From: Simplicispira suum
Lineage (GTDB): Bacteria > Pseudomonadota > Gammaproteobacteria > Burkholderiales > Burkholderiaceae_C
Length of the DNA stretch: 64,000 nucleotides
NCBI RefSeq assembly: GCF_003008595.1
Contig: NZ_CP027669.1
Location: forward strand, 3,410,001-3,474,000
Direction of reading: 5' to 3'
The position numbers were made by a program, and so were the translations under genes. A model generated the notes under the pieces. The model was not told where the DNA came from, did not search any database, and saw only the letters and a program-made list of their open reading frames with translations. Below are positions 61,353-64,000 of this stretch, piece by piece (the stretch's first letter is position 1; the number at the start of each line of letters is the position of its first letter).

Positions 61353-62708
61353 TCACTCCTTCACTGTCAGGGCCAAATCGGCAGTATCCGTGCCGCTTGC
61401 ATTTTTTGCATTCAAGATAACGGGATAGACGCCTACAGATTGCGCCACCCCGGTGACGACGCCCGTGGTGTTATCAAGCGCCAGCCCAAGCGGCAGACCG
61501 AGGGCGTTGAACCGGACAGGCCGATTTACGGCGCGAACACGCCAATGAACAGGTTGACCTGCGCGTATTGAAACGGCTGCCGTCGGCCCCAGCAAGGGGG
61601 CCGTCAGTTTGTCGCGTTGAAGCAAGAAGGCATTCAGACGTCGGCGCGCGTTCTCGCGCAGGTCGAGCCAGAACAGGCTGATGTCGAACACGTGATAGTT
61701 GGTGCCGCCAAAGACGCCGCCGTCGTTGAACAGTTCGGGTGGTAGCGGCGGCGCGACCAGTGCATAGCGGCCGTCGTCGAGCACGCGCACCAATTGCCCG
61801 CGCGGCTGCGTGAAATGGGTGGCTTCGACGCCGAAGGGCACGGCGCCACGGTGGACGCGGGCGGCTGTGCGGGGAGTCTTCTTGCTCCAGCTCACGGGGT
61901 TGACGTTCACCAGCGGCTGGCCCGCCGCGGCCACCCAACGCTGTTGTCGTGCGTTCCAGTGCGTCACCAGCTCCCACTCGTCGAAATTGTTGCCCTTGCC
62001 CTCGCCGAAGACGCCCCACACGGCGGCGCAACCCGTCTGTGCAGGCCGGGTGCAGGGCGGGATGTGGTGCAGGTCCTCCTGGAACACCGAGCGAGGCAGA
62101 GGAATGCCCGGCAGGTAGGCCGCGACCATACGCTGTTGCAGCGGCGTGCCCTGGATGAGCTCCGAGAGCAGGCGCTGGGCGTGGTTGGCCCCCTGGCTGT
62201 GGCCCACGAGGAAGAACGGGCGCCCCTGGTTGTGGTGGACGGCGTAATGCTCGAAGGCGCGGCGTACGTCGGCATAGGCGTAATTCATGGGTGCCTGCTG
62301 CTCATCCTCGCTTTTTTCGTACACGGGCAGTGCTGTCTGGCGGTAGCGCGGGGCGTAGACGCGCGCCACGCCGTTGAAGGGCGTGGCCTGGGCCATGAGC
62401 ATCAGATCGCCGAGCTTGGCGGCGTCGGGATCGTCCACAGGCACGTTGAGCATGTCCTTACGCATGCCGGTGGTCGGGTGAATGTAGAACACATCCGCGC
62501 GCGCCTGCGCCTGCAGGTCCGTGAAGCCGCCACCCTTGGGCGTGAACCCGGCAGCCGAGGGCTGCCCGGGCAGAGCGAGCCAGGATTCGGGGCGGGCATA
62601 GTCGGGTGCGGGAAGGGGACTGCCGTCCGCCCCATGGGCCGTGAGCAGGCACAGGGCCATGGCCAGTCCGGTCAAGGATGGTAGGTGCAAAAACTTGGCT
62701 GACGACAT
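61353..62708 (-). CDS. Secreted DUF3089 (alpha/beta-hydrolase-like) protein with C-terminal Ig-like domain
   Basis: This is a 451-residue protein with a signal peptide (LTGLAMALCLLTAHGADG) from ATG 62708, with AAGGAG just upstream. DUF3089 spans about residues 60-330: ADVFYIHPTTG, YADVRRAFEHY and the nucleophile elbow VGHSQGANHAQRLL. The last about 90 residues (IRAGQPVHWRVRAVNRPVRFNALGLPLGLALDNTTGVVTG) are a putative Ig/cadherin-like module that ends AVLNAKNASG-like. The substrate is unknown. It is divergent from the last hydrolase gene over 92 bases. Confidence 0.82.
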   Translation of the reverse strand: MSSAKFLHLPSLTGLAMALCLLTAHGADGSPLPAPDYARPESWLALPGQPSAAGFTPKGGGFTDLQAQARADVFYIHPTTGMRKDMLNVPVDDPDAAKLGDLMLMAQATPFNGVARVYAPRYRQTALPVYEKSEDEQQAPMNYAYADVRRAFEHYAVHHNQGRPFFLVGHSQGANHAQRLLSELIQGTPLQQRMVAAYLPGIPLPRSVFQEDLHHIPPCTRPAQTGCAAVWGVFGEGKGNNFDEWELVTHWNARQQRWVAAAGQPLVNVNPVSWSKKTPRTAARVHRGAVPFGVEATHFTQPRGQLVRVLDDGRYALVAPPLPPELFNDGGVFGGTNYHVFDISLFWLDLRENARRRLNAFLLQRDKLTAPLLGPTAAVSIRAGQPVHWRVRAVNRPVRFNALGLPLGLALDNTTGVVTGVAQSVGVYPVILNAKNASGTDTADLALTVKE

Positions 62709-62800
62709 GGTTTTCTCCTTTGTAGTAACTGCCAAGACTGTTATTTTCGATGCCGCCTGGGGAGGAGGGCGATTTCACCTACAACGAAAGGGGACAAGCG

Positions 62801-64000
62801 ATGAAGAAGCAGCAGAACGCGGGCCTGTCGCACCGACGCGGGTTCATGGCTGCGGCCGCCACGGGTCTGGCCATGCCGGTGCTGGCGCCGGCGCAAGAGG
62901 CCCAGCCCACCGAGAGTCTGGAGCGTGGCCGCACACGCGTGGCAGGCTTTGCCGACGCCGAGATGGACTACCAGTTGATGCGCCAGCTCGGCGCTGTGCG
63001 CTACGGCGGCGCCTCGGTGGGCGAATGTCTGGCGTTGGCGCAGCGCATCCAGAACGGCGTTCCGGCCAGTTGGGTGGCCGAGTTCGCCGCTGCGGGCGTG
63101 CGCCAGGAGCAGGACGCCGCCGCGCGCGCGCGGCGCGGGCATGTGGTGAGCGCGCGCGACCAGTACCTGGTGGCGAGTAACAGCTACCGCGCGGCCGAAT
63201 ACTACTGCGGCGTGCTCGACCCCAAGCATGCGCAGCTGGGTCTCAAGAGCCGCGAGTGCTTCCTCGCTGCCATGCACCAGCAGGGCGGGGCGTTCGAGGC
63301 ATTTTCGCTGCCCTTCGGCGAAACGCCCCTGCCCGCCTACTACATCCGTGCGCCCCAGGCGCGCGCGCGTCGAGGTAAGACGCTGATGATCATCAGTGGC
63401 TACGACGGCACACTGGAGGAAACCTGGCTGGCCTATGGCCGCGCTGCACTCGAGCGTGGCTACCATCTGATGCTGTTCACCGGCCCGGGGCAGATGGACA
63501 CGCTGCGTTTCCATCCGGGCATCGCGTTCATCCCTGAGTACGAGCGTGTGGCCAAGGTGGCGCTGGACCATGTGCTCTCCCGTCCCGGCACGGATCCGCG
63601 CCGCGTGGCGCTCATGGGCATCAGCTTCGGCGGCTATTTCGCCACGCGCATGGCGGCGCACGAGCCGCGCATCCGCGCGCTGATCGCCAATTCACCCATT
63701 GTGGATTTGCACGCCTACATGGCGTCCTTTGCCGGTTTTGACCCAGCGCAGATGCCCGATGCCGAGGACATCCGCCTGGCCGATGTGGATGCCATCCCGC
63801 CCACAGTCATCCCACCACAGACGCGCGAGATGATGCGCAACCTCATGGTGCGCCTGGGGCAGGAGAGCTTCAAACGCGCGTACCAGCGCCTGCACGATTT
63901 TCGCGTGAACGATACGGCCCTGCGGGCCATCCGCTGCCCAGTGCTCGGGTTGACGGGCAGCGGGGAAGGGGCCGAGCCCTTGGCGCAGGCTGAGCGTTTC
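62801..64000 (+). CDS. Tat-exported alpha/beta hydrolase, 3' end outside the window
   Basis: The first 400 residues are present and the frame is still open at the window edge. The N-terminus HRRGFMAAAATGLAMPVLAPAQA-like (here ending LAPAQEA) is a short twin-arginine signal. The catalytic domain has the nucleophile elbow MGISFGGYFATRM and the oxyanion strand LMIISGYDGTLEETW. It resembles FrsA / 2,6-dihydropseudooxynicotine-hydrolase-type esterases (DUF1100). ATG 62801 follows AAAGGGG. It is divergent from the DUF3089 gene; both are exported hydrolases, so a joint role in degrading an external substrate is possible but unproved. Confidence 0.8.
   Translation, partial: MKKQQNAGLSHRRGFMAAAATGLAMPVLAPAQEAQPTESLERGRTRVAGFADAEMDYQLMRQLGAVRYGGASVGECLALAQRIQNGVPASWVAEFAAAGVRQEQDAAARARRGHVVSARDQYLVASNSYRAAEYYCGVLDPKHAQLGLKSRECFLAAMHQQGGAFEAFSLPFGETPLPAYYIRAPQARARRGKTLMIISGYDGTLEETWLAYGRAALERGYHLMLFTGPGQMDTLRFHPGIAFIPEYERVAKVALDHVLSRPGTDPRRVALMGISFGGYFATRMAAHEPRIRALIANSPIVDLHAYMASFAGFDPAQMPDAEDIRLADVDAIPPTVIPPQTREMMRNLMVRLGQESFKRAYQRLHDFRVNDTALRAIRCPVLGLTGSGEGAEPLAQAERF

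Overview
The window looks like chromosomal DNA of a Comamonadaceae-type betaproteobacterium (Acidovorax / Alicycliphilus / Comamonas group) into which a large mobile element has inserted. The family-level call is an inference from three things. The core order smc - zipA - ligA is present. The right half has high-GC coding. Dispersed intergenic palindromes of the AGCGCTT...AAGCGCT type and the CTGCGTCGCTTCGCGCC type, both common in this family, lie in the right part of the window and are absent from the left 28.5 kb.

Positions 1 to about 28,540 are accessory DNA. First comes cargo: the end of a branched-chain amino-acid-type ABC transporter (LivM end, LivG, LivF), then a pyruvate-dehydrogenase-type E2 and a lipoyl-fused E3 with no E1 in view. 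A LysR regulator follows, then a complete Tn4371/RP4-like mating-pair-formation block (traG, RHH protein, trbB-C-D-E-J, EexN-like lipoprotein, trbL-F-G-I, DUF2274). Integrase, relaxase and partition genes are not in the window. Beyond the conjugation block lies a compact defence island: an AbiE toxin-antitoxin pair with its own palindromic promoter, a DUF6933 protein, a coiled-coil CHAT caspase-like protease, and a complete type II CBASS operon (CD-NTase, Cap2, Cap3, Cap4). The CBASS operon is transcribed divergently from its probable CapH repressor / CapP protease regulator pair, with two GTTGTC...GACAAC palindromes between them. The island ends in a junction near 28,540, where the truncated 5' end of one gene is fused to the 3' end of a surface-protein gene.

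Positions 28.5-36.5 kb are a patchwork: a lipoprotein, an ArsI-SigZ-membrane protein operon, a DUF486 transporter-like gene, two identical direct copies of a 1,239-bp IS5-type element flanking about 620 bp, and an unknown coiled-coil membrane protein. Positions 36.7-42.2 kb hold a valine catabolism cluster (mmsB, acyl-CoA dehydrogenase, mmsA) with a divergent LysR regulator. Positions 42.4-46.6 kb hold small proteins and a CHASE-PAS-GGDEF-EAL protein. Positions 46.7-51.8 kb are a MarR-controlled EmrAB / outer-membrane-channel efflux operon, with a MITE-like palindrome exactly between emrA and emrB. The right end carries smc, a frameshifted zipA, ligA, a patatin phospholipase overlapping ligA, and two secreted alpha/beta-hydrolase-type proteins, the last cut by the window edge.

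The strongest candidates for closer study are the CHAT protease and the CapH/CapP-controlled CBASS in the defence island, the E2 with a lysine-less lipoyl domain, the fusion junction that marks the island boundary, the palindromic insertion in the emr operon, and the zipA frameshift.
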